Shown piece after piece: positions 27,266 through 36,551 of a DNA stretch of 64,000 bases. The DNA is from Clostridium zeae. Lineage in GTDB: Bacteria; Bacillota; Clostridia; Clostridiales; Clostridiaceae. The translations under genes were made by a program, and so were the position numbers. The first letter of the stretch is position 1. Every line of letters begins with the position of its first letter. The DNA is taken from contig NZ_BMBA01000001.1 in the NCBI RefSeq assembly GCF_017312485.1, positions 944,396 to 1,008,395 on the forward strand, written 5' to 3'. The notes beneath the pieces were generated by a model. That model worked only from the letters and a program-made list of their open reading frames with translations, made no database searches and was not told where the DNA came from.

Positions 27266-27649
27266 TTGACGATAATAATCAAAAACTCCTCCGGAATTCC
27301 GATTTATGAGCAAATCAAAGAACAGGTAAAAGAATCTATTCTGAACGATGAAATAAACGAAGGCGATATATTGCCTTCTATTCGACAACTGGCTGCGGAT
27401 TTGAAGGTCAGCGTCATTACTACTACTAGAGCATACACCGAACTTGAGCAAGAAGGCTATATAATTAATGTACAAGGCAAGGGGTGTTATGTTGCTCCAA
27501 AAGACAGTGACCTGATACGTGAACAACTTCTCCGCAAAATTGAGGACGGCTTCAATGCTGCGATAAATGCAGCTCGCATCGCAAAACTACCACGGGAAGA
27601 ACTACAAAAACTATTTGAATTTACATTGGAGGGAAATCAATATGAGTAA
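27266..27649 (+). CDS. GntR family (YtrA-type) regulator
   Basis: 127 residues from TTG behind AGAGGTG. An N-terminal GntR winged helix (PIYEQIKEQVKESILNDEIN, LPSIRQLAADLKVSVITTTR) and only a short helical tail, the YtrA layout. It overlaps the ABC ATPase gene by eight bases. YtrA-type repressors usually control the ABC transporter in their own operon. Codon use and base composition are richer in G+C than the surroundings. Confidence 0.92.
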   Translation: MTIIIKNSSGIPIYEQIKEQVKESILNDEINEGDILPSIRQLAADLKVSVITTTRAYTELEQEGYIINVQGKGCYVAPKDSDLIREQLLRKIEDGFNAAINAARIAKLPREELQKLFEFTLEGNQYE

Positions 27650-28505
27650 TGCTTTGGAAGTACTTAATCTCCATAAAACTTACAACGATTTCACGTTAGA
27701 TTCAGTATCTTTTTCATTGCCCATCGGATACATTATGGGATTTGTCGGCCAAAACGGTGCAGGTAAAACCACTACCATCCGATGCATCCTTAACATGGCT
27801 TCAAAAGATGGTGGTGAAATCAAGATCTTTGGGTTAGACAATATGCGGGATGAACTGGCAGTCAAGCAGAAACTTGCTGTAGTGTTTGACGAGATTTTCT
27901 TTGTGGACACATGGCGTGTAAAAGATGTGGAAAAAGCCATCCAGGGCTTTTACAGCGGATGGGATAGCAATTTGTACTGGGAATACATCAAAAAATTTAA
28001 ACTATCTCAAAAGAAACAGGTAAAAGATCTATCCCGGGGCATGAAAATGAAGCTGATGCTGGCGGTAGCCATGTCTCACGACGCGAAGTTACTGATCCTA
28101 GATGAACCAACTAGTGGCCTTGATCCAGTAGCCCGTGATGAGTTTCTTGAAATTTTAAGAGAGTATATCTCTGACGGAGAAAAGAGTGTATTTTTCTCTA
28201 CACATATTACCTCCGATCTGGAGCAAATCGCGGATTATATAACGCTAATTGACAACGGCAGGGTTTTCTACACCGGTACGAAGGACAGCTTGCTTGAGCA
28301 TTTTTCTATGGTCAAGGGAAGCAAAACCGATTTGACCACTGACATGAAAAAGAAAATCATCGGCTTATCAGTTACATCCACCGGCTTTACTGGGATGATT
28401 CCGGTGCCAGAGCTTAAAGGGCTGCCAAGAAGTATAGTAACCGAACCACCTACCATTGATGAAATTCTGATTTACATCAGCAAAGGGGGCACATCTTATG
28501 AATAG
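27642..28505 (+). CDS. ABC transporter ATP-binding protein
   Basis: 287 residues from the ATG at 27642 (GGAGGG upstream). Walker A GQNGAGKTTT, signature LSRGMKMKLMLA, Walker B KLLILDEPTSGLD and the switch His in FFSTHITSDL are all present. The subfamily is that of two-component exporters with YtrA regulators (bacitracin/lantibiotic or small-molecule efflux). It overlaps the permease gene by eight bases. Confidence 0.94.
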   Translation: MSNALEVLNLHKTYNDFTLDSVSFSLPIGYIMGFVGQNGAGKTTTIRCILNMASKDGGEIKIFGLDNMRDELAVKQKLAVVFDEIFFVDTWRVKDVEKAIQGFYSGWDSNLYWEYIKKFKLSQKKQVKDLSRGMKMKLMLAVAMSHDAKLLILDEPTSGLDPVARDEFLEILREYISDGEKSVFFSTHITSDLEQIADYITLIDNGRVFYTGTKDSLLEHFSMVKGSKTDLTTDMKKKIIGLSVTSTGFTGMIPVPELKGLPRSIVTEPPTIDEILIYISKGGTSYE

Positions 28506-29157
28506 AATTATAAATGCCTTAAAACTAGACTTTTTTGCAGGCAAGTCCACTTTACAATTGACTGCCATTTTGCTAATTCCAGCAACCTTAATCGGCATGA
28601 TATCAAAGGGACCTATCTATACGATGATATTCACTATGGTATTTGCGGTTACCTCAAGTGGTACTATTTTCTCCATACATGAGAAAAACCATAGCGACAA
28701 GCTCTATGGCATTCTTCCACTGAAAAAGTCTGAAATGATTATTGCCAGATACCTATTCGCGCTGATTATAGGCACAGTGTATGCCGTAATTTCCGGAATA
28801 CTAGGCTTCGTAATGTCGCAGATTATGGACACAAGATTGGATTCCTTCACCTTTTGGTCCACACTCATGTTGGCATTTATATATTTCTGTTTCGCAGCCA
28901 GTATTTCCTACCCAATCTACTTTAAGTTCTCTTTCGCGAAAGCCTATATATTCACGATGCTACCTATGTATGTAATCGCGGTGGTAATCTTATTTATGAC
29001 GAAAAAAACCAATTTCATCAGCGATCTTGACAAAGTCATAAGGTTTTTCACAGATAATCCGGCTTTGATCCCAATCTTCGGCATTCTGATTGGACTTCTA
29101 CTGCTTACGGCATCTGGGCTTATTGCTAACCTGATCTACACAAGGAAAGAACTTTAA
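28498..29157 (+). CDS. ABC-2 type transporter permease
   Basis: 219 residues with six membrane segments and the conserved early motif FSIHEKNHSDKLYGILPLKK of ABC-2 permeases. It pairs with the ATPase encoded upstream. The substrate is not evident; family members export antibiotics or small peptides. Confidence 0.9.
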   Translation: MNRIINALKLDFFAGKSTLQLTAILLIPATLIGMISKGPIYTMIFTMVFAVTSSGTIFSIHEKNHSDKLYGILPLKKSEMIIARYLFALIIGTVYAVISGILGFVMSQIMDTRLDSFTFWSTLMLAFIYFCFAASISYPIYFKFSFAKAYIFTMLPMYVIAVVILFMTKKTNFISDLDKVIRFFTDNPALIPIFGILIGLLLLTASGLIANLIYTRKEL

Positions 29158-29191
29158 CATTAATACAAATTTTTTTAAGGAGGATTGTTTC

Positions 29192-29428
29192 ATGAAAAGA
29201 AGCTTACTTATTCCCCTTATACTTGGTATTATTATTATCTTTCACATGATTAGACTCGCCATCAGATCATCCACACATCACTTTAACTGCTCAGAATGTG
29301 GCGAGGACTTTCAGGTGAGTTTTTTCAATTATATGTTCACTGACCATAGCTTGGATGGAAAATGTAGTGTTAAATGTCCAAAGTGCGGAAAGACCAATAT
29401 GCTGAAGCCACTGAAAGGCAAAAAGTAA
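29192..29428 (+). CDS. Membrane-anchored zinc-ribbon protein
   Basis: 78 residues behind AAGGAGG. One membrane segment (4-25), then two Cys pairs (NCSECGED and KCPKCGKTN) forming a probable zinc ribbon on the cytoplasmic or external side. Last gene of the foreign-looking ABC cassette. Function unknown. Confidence 0.8.
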   Translation: MKRSLLIPLILGIIIIFHMIRLAIRSSTHHFNCSECGEDFQVSFFNYMFTDHSLDGKCSVKCPKCGKTNMLKPLKGKK

Positions 29429-29455
29429 CCTAATTATTACAGAAAAACTTAAAGT

Positions 29456-29489
29456 AAGCGGACTTTTCTATTAATTAAAAGTCCGCTTC
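29456..29489 (+). terminator. Terminator of the ABC cassette
   Basis: AAGCGGACTTTT pairs with AAAAGTCCGCTT. Confidence 0.8.
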
Positions 29490-29570
29490 CTTCATTTAAC
29501 CATTGTTCAAATTGAAACATAAATTTCTCTTTACATTATCTTCACAATTTTGATCGTAAATTTAAAAGCA

Positions 29571-29750
29571 TCAAAACATGTTTCTATTATCTTCAATAAA
29601 ATCCTTTTGTTTTTGTATATATTGAACTAATGGTTCAATATTTTCTATTGAAGCTGCGCCTAGTGCTTTTTTGTATTCTTCAGCTGATTCACCATTCATA
29701 TACTTTAAAGGTAATTTATTGTCCATCAACTGTTTTAAATATATGAAGAT
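29571..29750 (-). pseudogene. C-terminal relic of an unidentified protein
   Basis: Minus-strand frame YMNGESAEEYKKALGAASIE, then PLVQYIQKQKDFIEDNRNMF and stop at 29571. No start is preserved. The pattern recalls C-terminal parts of Fic-type proteins, but this is weak. Confidence 0.35.
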
Positions 29751-29817
29751 TCCTATAATTAATCAACTAATAAGAATCCATTTTCAACTACATAATATAT
29801 TTATTTCCTTGATTAAA

Positions 29818-30162
29818 TTAAGCAAGTAAAATCTCTAGCTTACTCACCAATCCTTTTGTTACAGTGAAATGATAATCCAGTAGTAACGGATCAGGAAGGC
29901 CAGTCTTATCAAAATCTCCATCTACTTTTGCCGTAACAATAGTTGTAGAATCTTCATTAATAGCCTTAACCACTTCTAATTTAATATTAGCCTCAAAATG
30001 ATTTTTTTCTCCCCAAACCATAATTTTTTCTAATCCAACTAACTCCTGACCTTCATCCAATACTATGGAGTCTTCATCAAAAATCGAAATAAACCTCTTT
30101 GGATCTTGATTATTAGTTGCATCGAAATAAGTTTCTATAGGTTGTTGTAATTTTACATTCAT
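29818..30162 (-). CDS. SnoaL-like (NTF2 fold) protein
   Basis: 114 residues; AAAGGAG upstream. The N-terminal YFDATNNQDPKRFISIFDED and the later ANIKLEVVKAINEDSTTIVT follow the cone-shaped NTF2/SnoaL pattern. Such proteins bind small ligands or catalyse isomerisations; no catalytic residue can be assigned. It is monocistronic. Confidence 0.85.
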   Translation of the reverse strand: MNVKLQQPIETYFDATNNQDPKRFISIFDEDSIVLDEGQELVGLEKIMVWGEKNHFEANIKLEVVKAINEDSTTIVTAKVDGDFDKTGLPDPLLLDYHFTVTKGLVSKLEILLA

Positions 30163-30522
30163 TTATATATCTCCTTTATAGTTTCATATTTTAATGACTA
30201 TTTTATATTATTTATCCTTTTTACTATAACAAGTATAACTTGACCACATCGCGTCAACTTATAACAGCTAAAATCAAAATATTTTTTAACTGTACGCTTA
30301 GTTCGTAGTTTTTTACCAGCTATAATCGAACAGAAAAAGCTGCCGAACGTCTTATTGGAAGAATGGTGCAGAATTCTATCATTTAGTAGTGTACCTTTCT
30401 AATCTTATCTTTCTTAAAGTTATCTAATATAGTTCTGGACTTCTGTTTTAAAATTCATATTATCTTCTGTATTTTCTAATACTTCAAACTCAAAATAATC
30501 CTTTTACAATTACTTAATTCAT

Positions 30523-30568
30523 AAAAAAATGAGCCAATATGATAAGGATCATAATAGCTCATTTTTTT
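30523..30568. terminator. Terminator after the EFR1 gene
   Basis: AAAAAAATGAGC pairs with GCTCATTTTTTT. Confidence 0.8.
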
Positions 30569-30580
30569 ACACAGGTATTA

Positions 30581-31345
30581 TTATTTTTTGTTAATCATAT
30601 CCGCAAGTTTTACTTCTGGATGATGATACCTTCCACGGTTTTGTGTTTTATTCTTAACGTTTATAGCTTTCTTAGGACACCATTGAATGCAAGCCATACA
30701 CTGCTCACAATGATGCTGAAATGCTGGCTTACCATCTTCCATTTTTATATTTTCTACTGGACAGACCTTACTGCAGGTTGCGCAACTGTTGCAAGCTTCG
30801 CTTACATTGAAGGCTTTATCCCTTTTTGAAAGCCACTTTATAAATGGTCCATGAAGTATTGACATCGAAATTTTTTTAATTGGAGGCTTTATAGCGAAAC
30901 CTTGAATGTCCTTAATAACCAGCTTTGTGGCCTCACTTTGTGCCTTTGCTTTACTATCCACATTGTCCCCCATGGCATACAACCCAACATAATTAGAAAA
31001 ACATCTAATTGGTGCACCGTAGCTAAGTTTACCACCCTTACCCTCAAGGATTTTGCTGATGTTGGTCAAACCGCCAGCTTGCCCGCTTCCACTTGTGCAA
31101 ACAGCAAAAATAAAGCTATCTCTATTTTCAGAAAGGTCAAGTGCTTTTATAAACCTCTCAACCACTCCTGGCATACCTCCGACATAAATAGGATACACAA
31201 AGCCAATTTGCTGGTATGTATCACTTAACTTATACGATTTTCCCATTGAAATTAGCTCGCAGTCACTTATTGACTCAGCTATATCTTTTGCCACTTTAAG
31301 ACTGTTACCTGTACCAGAAAAATAAAATATTATATTCTTTGCCAT
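30581..31345 (-). CDS. EFR1-type flavodoxin/ferredoxin fusion
   Basis: 254 residues; AAGGGGG upstream. The N-terminal ~150 residues are a flavodoxin-like domain with the FMN loop IIFYFSGTGNSLKVAKDI. The C-terminus holds two 4Fe-4S motifs, CNSCATCSKVCPVENI and CEQCMACIQWCPKKAI. This is the EFR1 family of anaerobes, believed to shuttle electrons between FMN and iron-sulfur partners. It is monocistronic. Confidence 0.92.
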   Translation of the reverse strand: MAKNIIFYFSGTGNSLKVAKDIAESISDCELISMGKSYKLSDTYQQIGFVYPIYVGGMPGVVERFIKALDLSENRDSFIFAVCTSGSGQAGGLTNISKILEGKGGKLSYGAPIRCFSNYVGLYAMGDNVDSKAKAQSEATKLVIKDIQGFAIKPPIKKISMSILHGPFIKWLSKRDKAFNVSEACNSCATCSKVCPVENIKMEDGKPAFQHHCEQCMACIQWCPKKAINVKNKTQNRGRYHHPEVKLADMINKK

Positions 31346-31800
31346 TTTAAATCCCCCTTAAGTATATATATTTTTTCAAATGTCGATTTGTACAGACTCT
31401 CAGTGGACAAATGCCACACCTAGTACATTTTTTAGATCAACCTGTACTAAATCCCTATTATTGTTCCTTATTTTGCATTAATCATAAACCTTTATTACTA
31501 GTTTCATTATTTATAATTTGTAACTTGTAATGTCAATTTTATCATATTTTATTTTAGTTTACAACATATCAAGTATGTAACTTGGCACAAATTTATTGTT
31601 CATCTTCAATAATAAAGTAATATAGCATTTGATGACTGGGTTATGGAAAAGCGTGTTATAAATATTCTCCACAGGAACTGTTTAGTATGATTGATTATGA
31701 AAATATTTCTGACTATATCAAAAACTAATCAATATTCACATGTATTTAACTAATTGATTCAAAAAAATTAACTATGGCTATTCAAAATATAAATCATTAA
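31346..31800. other. Intergenic stretch with a possible coding relic
   Basis: No intact gene. At 31639-31728 (plus strand) a frame GYGKACYKYSPQELFSMIDY followed by ENISDYIKN and a stop looks like a C-terminal relic, with no start. The rest is AT-rich and unexplained. Confidence 0.3.
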
Positions 31801-31851
31801 TTGACAAGAAACCATAAGGTGTCATATAATACATATGAAACCTTATGGTTT
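31801..31851 (+). promoter_or_regulatory. Consensus promoter overlapped by a long palindromic operator
   Basis: TTGACA (31801-31806) and TATAAT (31825-31830) are separated by 18 bases. The arms ACCATAAGGT (31811-31820) and ACCTTATGGT (31840-31849) flank the -10 box; the symmetry extends inward through TCATAT/ATATGA. The ArsR-type repressor encoded in the same operon is the obvious binder. Confidence 0.75.
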
Positions 31852-31882
31852 CCTTTATAGTTCATGAAAGTGAGGTGAATAA

Positions 31883-32335
31883 ATGGAAAGTAATCGAAAA
31901 AGTTTACCAGATATTCTTCGTTCTATTAAGATTGATGCAGATATACAAAAGGTATGGAAGGCTGTTTCAACAGCCAAAGGTTTATCCAGTTGGTTAATGC
32001 CCTCTACCATTAAAGCAGAGCTAGGTAATTGTTTCACCTTGAAACGTGAACCTATGGGTGGATGGGATGGAACAATACAATGTGTAGTAAAGGAGCTAGA
32101 ACCTCCATATAAACTTGGTTTTTCCTGGAGTGGCAATGGCTTAGAACATTATATTACCTTTAAGCTTAAGCCGGATAATGGTGGAACACAATTCATTTTA
32201 ATTCATTCTGGCTGGGTTGAAGGCACAGAGAAGATTCGCGAAACAATGTATGATGGCTGGGGACACATTTTGGAAGAGTTTAAACAAACTCATGAGGAAG
32301 GTGATACGCCTAATGAAAAATCGGGAAGAAAATGA
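31883..32335 (+). CDS. SRPBCC/AHSA1-like protein
   Basis: 150 residues; GAGGTG upstream. START/Bet v1-like pattern with IKIDADIQKVWKAVSTAKGL at the N-terminus and the C-terminal helix EKIRETMYDGWGHILEEFKQ. Genes of this family are typically linked to ArsR regulators, as here, where the repressor gene overlaps its end by 23 bases. The function (ligand binding or stress response) is not established. Confidence 0.9.
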   Translation: MESNRKSLPDILRSIKIDADIQKVWKAVSTAKGLSSWLMPSTIKAELGNCFTLKREPMGGWDGTIQCVVKELEPPYKLGFSWSGNGLEHYITFKLKPDNGGTQFILIHSGWVEGTEKIRETMYDGWGHILEEFKQTHEEGDTPNEKSGRK

Positions 32336-32636
32336 TGTTTTCTTTGCAATTGCAGACCCAACACGAAGAGCTATATTAGATATGCTTTCTAGTGGAAATT
32401 TAGCGCTTAAAGATATTTCAAGTAACTTTGAAATCACACGTACAGCAGTTTCAAAGCATATAAAAATTTTACAAGATGCAGACTTAATTGAGTCAAGTAA
32501 GCTTGGTAGGAACACAGTATATCAAATATCGCCAAAACCACTTGTGGAAGTACAAGAATGGCTTCAAACATATTCAGAGTTTTGGGACAAAAAACTAAAG
32601 GATTTAAAAAATTTCGTAGAAAACAATGATTTTTAA
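32313..32636 (+). CDS. ArsR family repressor
   Basis: 107 residues from the ATG at 32313 (GAGGAAGGTG upstream); longer in-frame alternatives begin deep inside the SRPBCC gene. Winged helix FAIADPTRRAILDMLSSGNL and ISSNFEITRTAVSKHIKIL. There is no metal-binding CxC box in the recognition helix, so it is of the SRPBCC-linked non-metal type. The palindrome over the operon promoter is its likely site. Confidence 0.9.
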   Translation: MKNREENDVFFAIADPTRRAILDMLSSGNLALKDISSNFEITRTAVSKHIKILQDADLIESSKLGRNTVYQISPKPLVEVQEWLQTYSEFWDKKLKDLKNFVENNDF

Positions 32637-32664
32637 AATAAGATAATGAAGGGAATGTTTATTT

Positions 32665-32892
32665 ATGAATCAAGGACAAGAGCTATTTTATAATTTTTTT
32701 ATTGAGAGAGCAATGGATGACAAAAAGGAAGAAGCTAAAGCACTATTAGAAGAAAGCTTTGCAAAACAAGCTGCAGGAACCTTCGACATGACGTATTTAC
32801 AGGAAATAATGCCTAAGTTTTTTGCAGTATTAAAACCTGAATCAATTGAAGAAGTTAAAAAGGCAATGAATCACTTTTCATCAACATTATAG
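32665..32892 (+). CDS. Small helical protein of unknown function
   Basis: 75 residues, third gene of the SRPBCC-ArsR operon, with GAAGGGA upstream. Predicted helices throughout (ERAMDDKKEEAKALLEESFA, SIEEVKKAMNHF). No family recognised. Confidence 0.7.
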   Translation: MNQGQELFYNFFIERAMDDKKEEAKALLEESFAKQAAGTFDMTYLQEIMPKFFAVLKPESIEEVKKAMNHFSSTL

Positions 32893-32971
32893 AATGTAAG
32901 TGTCTTTATACATATAGATAATATTAATATCTTAACACAGCTAACTCTAAAGATATCAATATTAAACCACT

Positions 32972-33025
32972 ATTTTAACGCTGGGAATAAGCAATATAGC
33001 TTTTTACCAGCGTTAAAATTTTATT
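32972..33025 (+). terminator. Terminator of the SRPBCC-ArsR operon
   Basis: TTTTAACGCTGG pairs with CCAGCGTTAAAA, followed by TTTTATTT. Confidence 0.75.
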
Positions 33026-33178
33026 TCATCCAGCAAGAAAGCTTAGTGCAATTGCAGGCCACTGCCCTAGGATTTGGAAAGCACGAAATGCAACCAAAAG
33101 TGCAAAAAGTCCGAATACAATCCAGAAGGTCTTGTTAAAACTTTCCCTATTTACACAATTAAAATTGGGTTCCTTCAA
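33026..33178 (-). pseudogene. Relic of a membrane protein
   Basis: A minus-strand frame from a TTG reads KEPNFNCVNRESFNKTFWIV then GLFALLVAFRAFQILGQWPA and a stop. One hydrophobic segment, no ribosome binding site. Family not recognised; it may be a fragment. Confidence 0.35.
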
Positions 33179-33232
33179 TTTATTTCATGTTATTAAAAAG
33201 GCTACCTGAATCTTTTGATAATCCACTCTGTA

Positions 33233-34519
33233 TTATATTTTTTCTAGTCGTTTCCCTCTACTCCATACTGCTTTGATTGATAATGTATCAGATATGTTTG
33301 TAGTTGGATCTCCCTCAACCAACAATAAGTCAGCGCGTGATCCCTCCACAATACGTCCTCTGTCTGTGAGACTAAAACAACGTGCTGGAACAGAAGTTGC
33401 TGCTCTTAATGCCTCTATAGGTGTAAATCCAGCTTCTACAAGTAACTGAAGTTCATGGTGAACACTTGCACCATGTGCTAGTCCTCCAAGTGATGGTACA
33501 GGCATTGAAACATCTGTACCAACTAAAATATCTACACCTGCATTACGAAGATCCATTACATTATTGAAGCTATCCTCCATAGTTCCTTGTGGATAGGTAT
33601 TGAAACTTGAATTCAATGTTTTTATCCAATCCTCACTAAGTTTTGAACTAACGCGTGAATCGCTTGCAAACTCAGAAGGAATTCTTCCTATAATAGAAGA
33701 ATTAAGTGAAAGACAAGGAGTCACAAAAGCACCACTTTTAGCTATAGTTTTTATTAAGTCTGGGGTCCAAGTAGGACGATCAACAAATACATGAGCTAGT
33801 CCATCTACTCCAACTTCAATTGCTGTTTTTGATGACTCTGCAGTAAGCACATGGGCAAGCACAATCTTATTTAATTTGTGGGCTTCATCTACTGCTGCCT
33901 TATAGATATCATCACTAAATACAGGAAGCCCTGGAGAGTTCATAACTGTTCCCTCTTCGATTAAGATTTTAATATAATCCGATCCTTCTGCCACCTGCTT
34001 ATCTACATGCTTTATAGCATCCTTTACTGTATTTATACATATCTCTTCTTGCTTTTCCTCCTCTTCAAAGGTTGCTAGAAATGCCTCCCTTTCCTCTTCT
34101 GTCATCTTTTCCATTTCTTTAAGCACAAAATCTGGTATACCATCGCCTATTAGTTCGTCAGGATGTCCACCTTTTGGAGTTACGCCCATCCCCGCTGATT
34201 TTACATCTGCTATATCATCAATACCCTTTAATTCTCTCTCACGAGCGTTTTTTGTATACCCCCCCATCATTTCTAATTCAGTAGTAACCCCAAATCTCAA
34301 CGCATGGCGAAGTCCGTCTATATCAGTATGCACATGAGAATCAATAAGACCAGGCATTAAACTCCCGCCTTTACCATCTATTATTACTGCTCCAGCAGGT
34401 ATTTCTCCACCAACAGCAATAATTTTTTCTCCTTTAATTATTACGTTCTGCTCATCAATTACTTTCTCTCCATCAAAAATACGAACATTTGTAATAGCTG
34501 TAATTATTTCATTTCTCAT
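33233..34519 (-). CDS. Amidohydrolase family protein (imidazolonepropionase-like)
   Basis: 428 residues from the ATG at 34519; GGGG lies ten bases upstream, and an in-frame TTG at 34540 would overlap that site. Metal motif GLIDSHVHTD, a Lys-containing YIKILIEEGT (possible carboxylated Lys), His in VLAHVLTAES and HVFVDRPT, and Asp in VGTDVS. C-terminal EALRAATSVPARCFSLTDRG is typical of this group. It hydrolyses amide or ring C-N bonds of unknown substrate. Divergent from a MarR regulator. Confidence 0.9.
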   Translation of the reverse strand: MRNEIITAITNVRIFDGEKVIDEQNVIIKGEKIIAVGGEIPAGAVIIDGKGGSLMPGLIDSHVHTDIDGLRHALRFGVTTELEMMGGYTKNARERELKGIDDIADVKSAGMGVTPKGGHPDELIGDGIPDFVLKEMEKMTEEEREAFLATFEEEEKQEEICINTVKDAIKHVDKQVAEGSDYIKILIEEGTVMNSPGLPVFSDDIYKAAVDEAHKLNKIVLAHVLTAESSKTAIEVGVDGLAHVFVDRPTWTPDLIKTIAKSGAFVTPCLSLNSSIIGRIPSEFASDSRVSSKLSEDWIKTLNSSFNTYPQGTMEDSFNNVMDLRNAGVDILVGTDVSMPVPSLGGLAHGASVHHELQLLVEAGFTPIEALRAATSVPARCFSLTDRGRIVEGSRADLLLVEGDPTTNISDTLSIKAVWSRGKRLEKI

Positions 34520-34609
34520 AATATTATTTTCCCCTTTCAAAATACACTTTTGTCTCTATTCAAATAATCTTGAGAAGCAATCATCTATATTCGTATTTTA
34601 TTTCACACA

Positions 34610-34624
34610 GTTGATTTTGTCAAC
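34610..34624. promoter_or_regulatory. Possible MarR operator
   Basis: GTTGATTTTGTCAAC has inverted GTTGA/TCAAC arms, followed by further GTTGA repeats at 34626 and 34642, in the divergent region between the amidohydrolase and MarR genes. Confidence 0.4.
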
Positions 34625-34730
34625 CGTTGACTTTGTATTTTGTTGATAATATCTACAAATTGCTTGATGAACACAATTTGGTACTATATAATTAAAGTAA
34701 ATTTGGTATTTATTAAGGAGATTTAATCAC

Positions 34731-35183
34731 ATGGAGGAATTACATTATCTCAATTATTGTGGTGCTATATATAGAAAATCACAACTTTTTATAAAAGCTG
34801 CATTATCCGATCGTAATATGAACTTTTCTGATGCAATGGTTTTAATACATGTCTGTGCTAACCCTGGAACTATCCAAGATGATATTGCCATTAACTTGTC
34901 AATGGATAAATCGGTTATAGCCCGTTCTATTAAAACGTTAGTGACTTCAGGATTAGTTACAAGACAAGAAGATCCCTCAAATCAACGAGTTAAAAAAGTA
35001 TATGCAACTGAAGCTGCCGAAGACTTCACATTATTTTGGAATAAAATTATAGCTCAATGGAACAAAACTATTTTATCTGACTTAACACCAGAAGAAAGAA
35101 CAGCTGCTGTTGAAACAAGTTATAAAATCAAAATGGCCGCTATTTCTGCAGACATTCAAAACGAAATCAAAGAAATTGAATAG
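34731..35183 (+). CDS. MarR family regulator
   Basis: 150 residues; AAGGAG upstream. Winged helix with DIAINLSMDKSVIARSIKTL and the wing VTRQEDPSNQRVKKVYAT. It is divergent from the amidohydrolase, which it may regulate. Confidence 0.92.
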   Translation: MEELHYLNYCGAIYRKSQLFIKAALSDRNMNFSDAMVLIHVCANPGTIQDDIAINLSMDKSVIARSIKTLVTSGLVTRQEDPSNQRVKKVYATEAAEDFTLFWNKIIAQWNKTILSDLTPEERTAAVETSYKIKMAAISADIQNEIKEIE

Positions 35184-35198
35184 GAAATAGCTTATTAT

Positions 35199-35250
35199 AA
35201 AAGTATAAGAACACCTGCTATCTTAAAATAACAAGTGTTCTTATGCTTTT
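35199..35250 (+). terminator. Terminator after the MarR gene
   Basis: AAAAGTATAAGAACAC pairs with GTGTTCTTATGCTTTT. Confidence 0.8.
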
Positions 35251-35362
35251 ACTATTCTTATAAAATACGTAATTTAATTTCGATAATTGGATTTTAACTG
35301 CATCACTAAGCTTGTTTAATTATGCTATATAAGAAATTCCTCAATACCTTTTGTTGTTGTCA

Positions 35363-35818
35363 CTATTTCTTTTTCAGTTTAACTGTTGTAGTGGTTCCCA
35401 TAGCAGAAGCTTCATAGCTTAATTCACCGTTTTGGTATGTAATTTTTTTAGTATCATCATTTGAAGCTAGCAAAGAACTTTTAGTTTTACTATGGTCATT
35501 TTTCGAAGTCCATGAATAAGGTTCGTCAGCAGTGGTTGGAGCGTCAAAAGAACCAGCCCAATAAAGTGATTTTGTATCTCCCTTATCACCTACCCAGTAA
35601 ATTTCAATCGTATCACCACTTATTGTTGCAGTTTGATAACTGTCAGCAGATTTGCTATTTTCTTGTTTCCAGTCACCCTTCAAGTCAGGTATTTCCTTTT
35701 TAGTGGTAGTGCTAGCACTGCTAGTGCTTGTAGATTTAGGGCTAGAGCTACACCCAGTAAATACTGGTATTAGCAGAGCCACGCAAAGACTAATTGTCCC
35801 AAGTTTCTTCATTTTCAT
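35363..35818 (-). CDS. Lipoprotein of unknown function
   Basis: 151 residues from the ATG at 35818, nine bases after AGGAGG; two further in-frame ATGs sit closer to it. The lipobox is LIPVFTGC followed by a Ser/Thr-rich linker, then a beta-rich domain (LKGDWKQENSKSADSYQTAT, EIYWVGDKGDTKSLYWAGSF) like lipocalin-type surface proteins. Membrane-anchored on the outside. Confidence 0.85.
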   Translation of the reverse strand: MKMKKLGTISLCVALLIPVFTGCSSSPKSTSTSSASTTTKKEIPDLKGDWKQENSKSADSYQTATISGDTIEIYWVGDKGDTKSLYWAGSFDAPTTADEPYSWTSKNDHSKTKSSLLASNDDTKKITYQNGELSYEASAMGTTTTVKLKKK

Positions 35819-35853
35819 TTTCATCATCCTCCTGTTTTTTAGTACAGTCTTAA

Positions 35854-35951
35854 AGATGTACCACTTCAATCCGAAGTCTATTTTTAAAACTCTCACGGAT
35901 TCTGGTGAGAGAATTTAAAAATAATAAGTTTCAATATGAAGTGGTACATCT
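35854..35951 (+). repeat. Repeat family B, complete copy
   Basis: Ends GATGTACCACTTCAAT and ATGAAGTGGTACATC; inner arms TTTTTAAAACTCTCAC and GTGAGAGAATTTAAAAA. Against the copies at 16533 and 22964 both arms changed together (C-G to T-A, and CTCCTCT to CTCTCAC). Confidence 0.85.
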
Positions 35952-36551
35952 ATATAACTTAAGCCTTAAGTCACCATACCATTATCATGTTATTCGATTA
36001 ACCCACATTTAATATTTTTATATCAGCAATGTGGACATGTTATACAAACATTACTATTATATCCATATTTCCAAAGAAGTGTCAACACGCCACCAGTTAA
36101 TAATTGTAACACCTAACAACTTTATCCACCATTCATACTACTCTACTTTTTTGCTTATAAAGCAGACACCTTTCACTATTTTTCATATCTTTATGTCTAC
36201 TTTATTGCGCCTTGTCCAGGTTTCTAATTTGCATTTTAATTGGATTTGCTTTATCTATAATTAAACTCTTTTCACATATTAAATTACATAAATAACGGTT
36301 GTTTTTAACCTTATGCAGCAAGATTACTATTAATTGCCTACAGCTATCTGTGTTGGTAGAAAATTTAATACCATAAGATTATGGTATTTACAAAATATGT
36401 TACAATATATCATAAAAACTTTTTTGAAAGAAAATTAGTAATGAGAAAAAATATATGGTCGTTGATAATTTTGAAACACTTAATTCATGTATAATATAAA
36501 CTAATACTACTTTATTTGTAATATATAAATTAGTTAACCTGGAGGATTATT
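35952..36551. other. Gene-free stretch with a duplicated promoter-like sequence
   Basis: No supported gene; a long plus-strand frame at 36031 has no ribosome binding site and biased hydrophobic composition. At 36384-36407 is GTATTTACAAAATATGTTAC followed by AATA, identical to 40012-40035. Confidence 0.45.

Noticed and set aside
30300-30387. Short plus-strand frame TSYNRTEKAAERLIGRMVQN before a stop
   Set aside because: Only about 25 codons after an in-frame stop; it looks protein-like but could not be tied to a family.
36031-36264. Plus-strand frame of 77 codons
   Set aside because: No ribosome binding site, composition dominated by low-complexity Ile/Phe/His codons expected from A+T-rich DNA.
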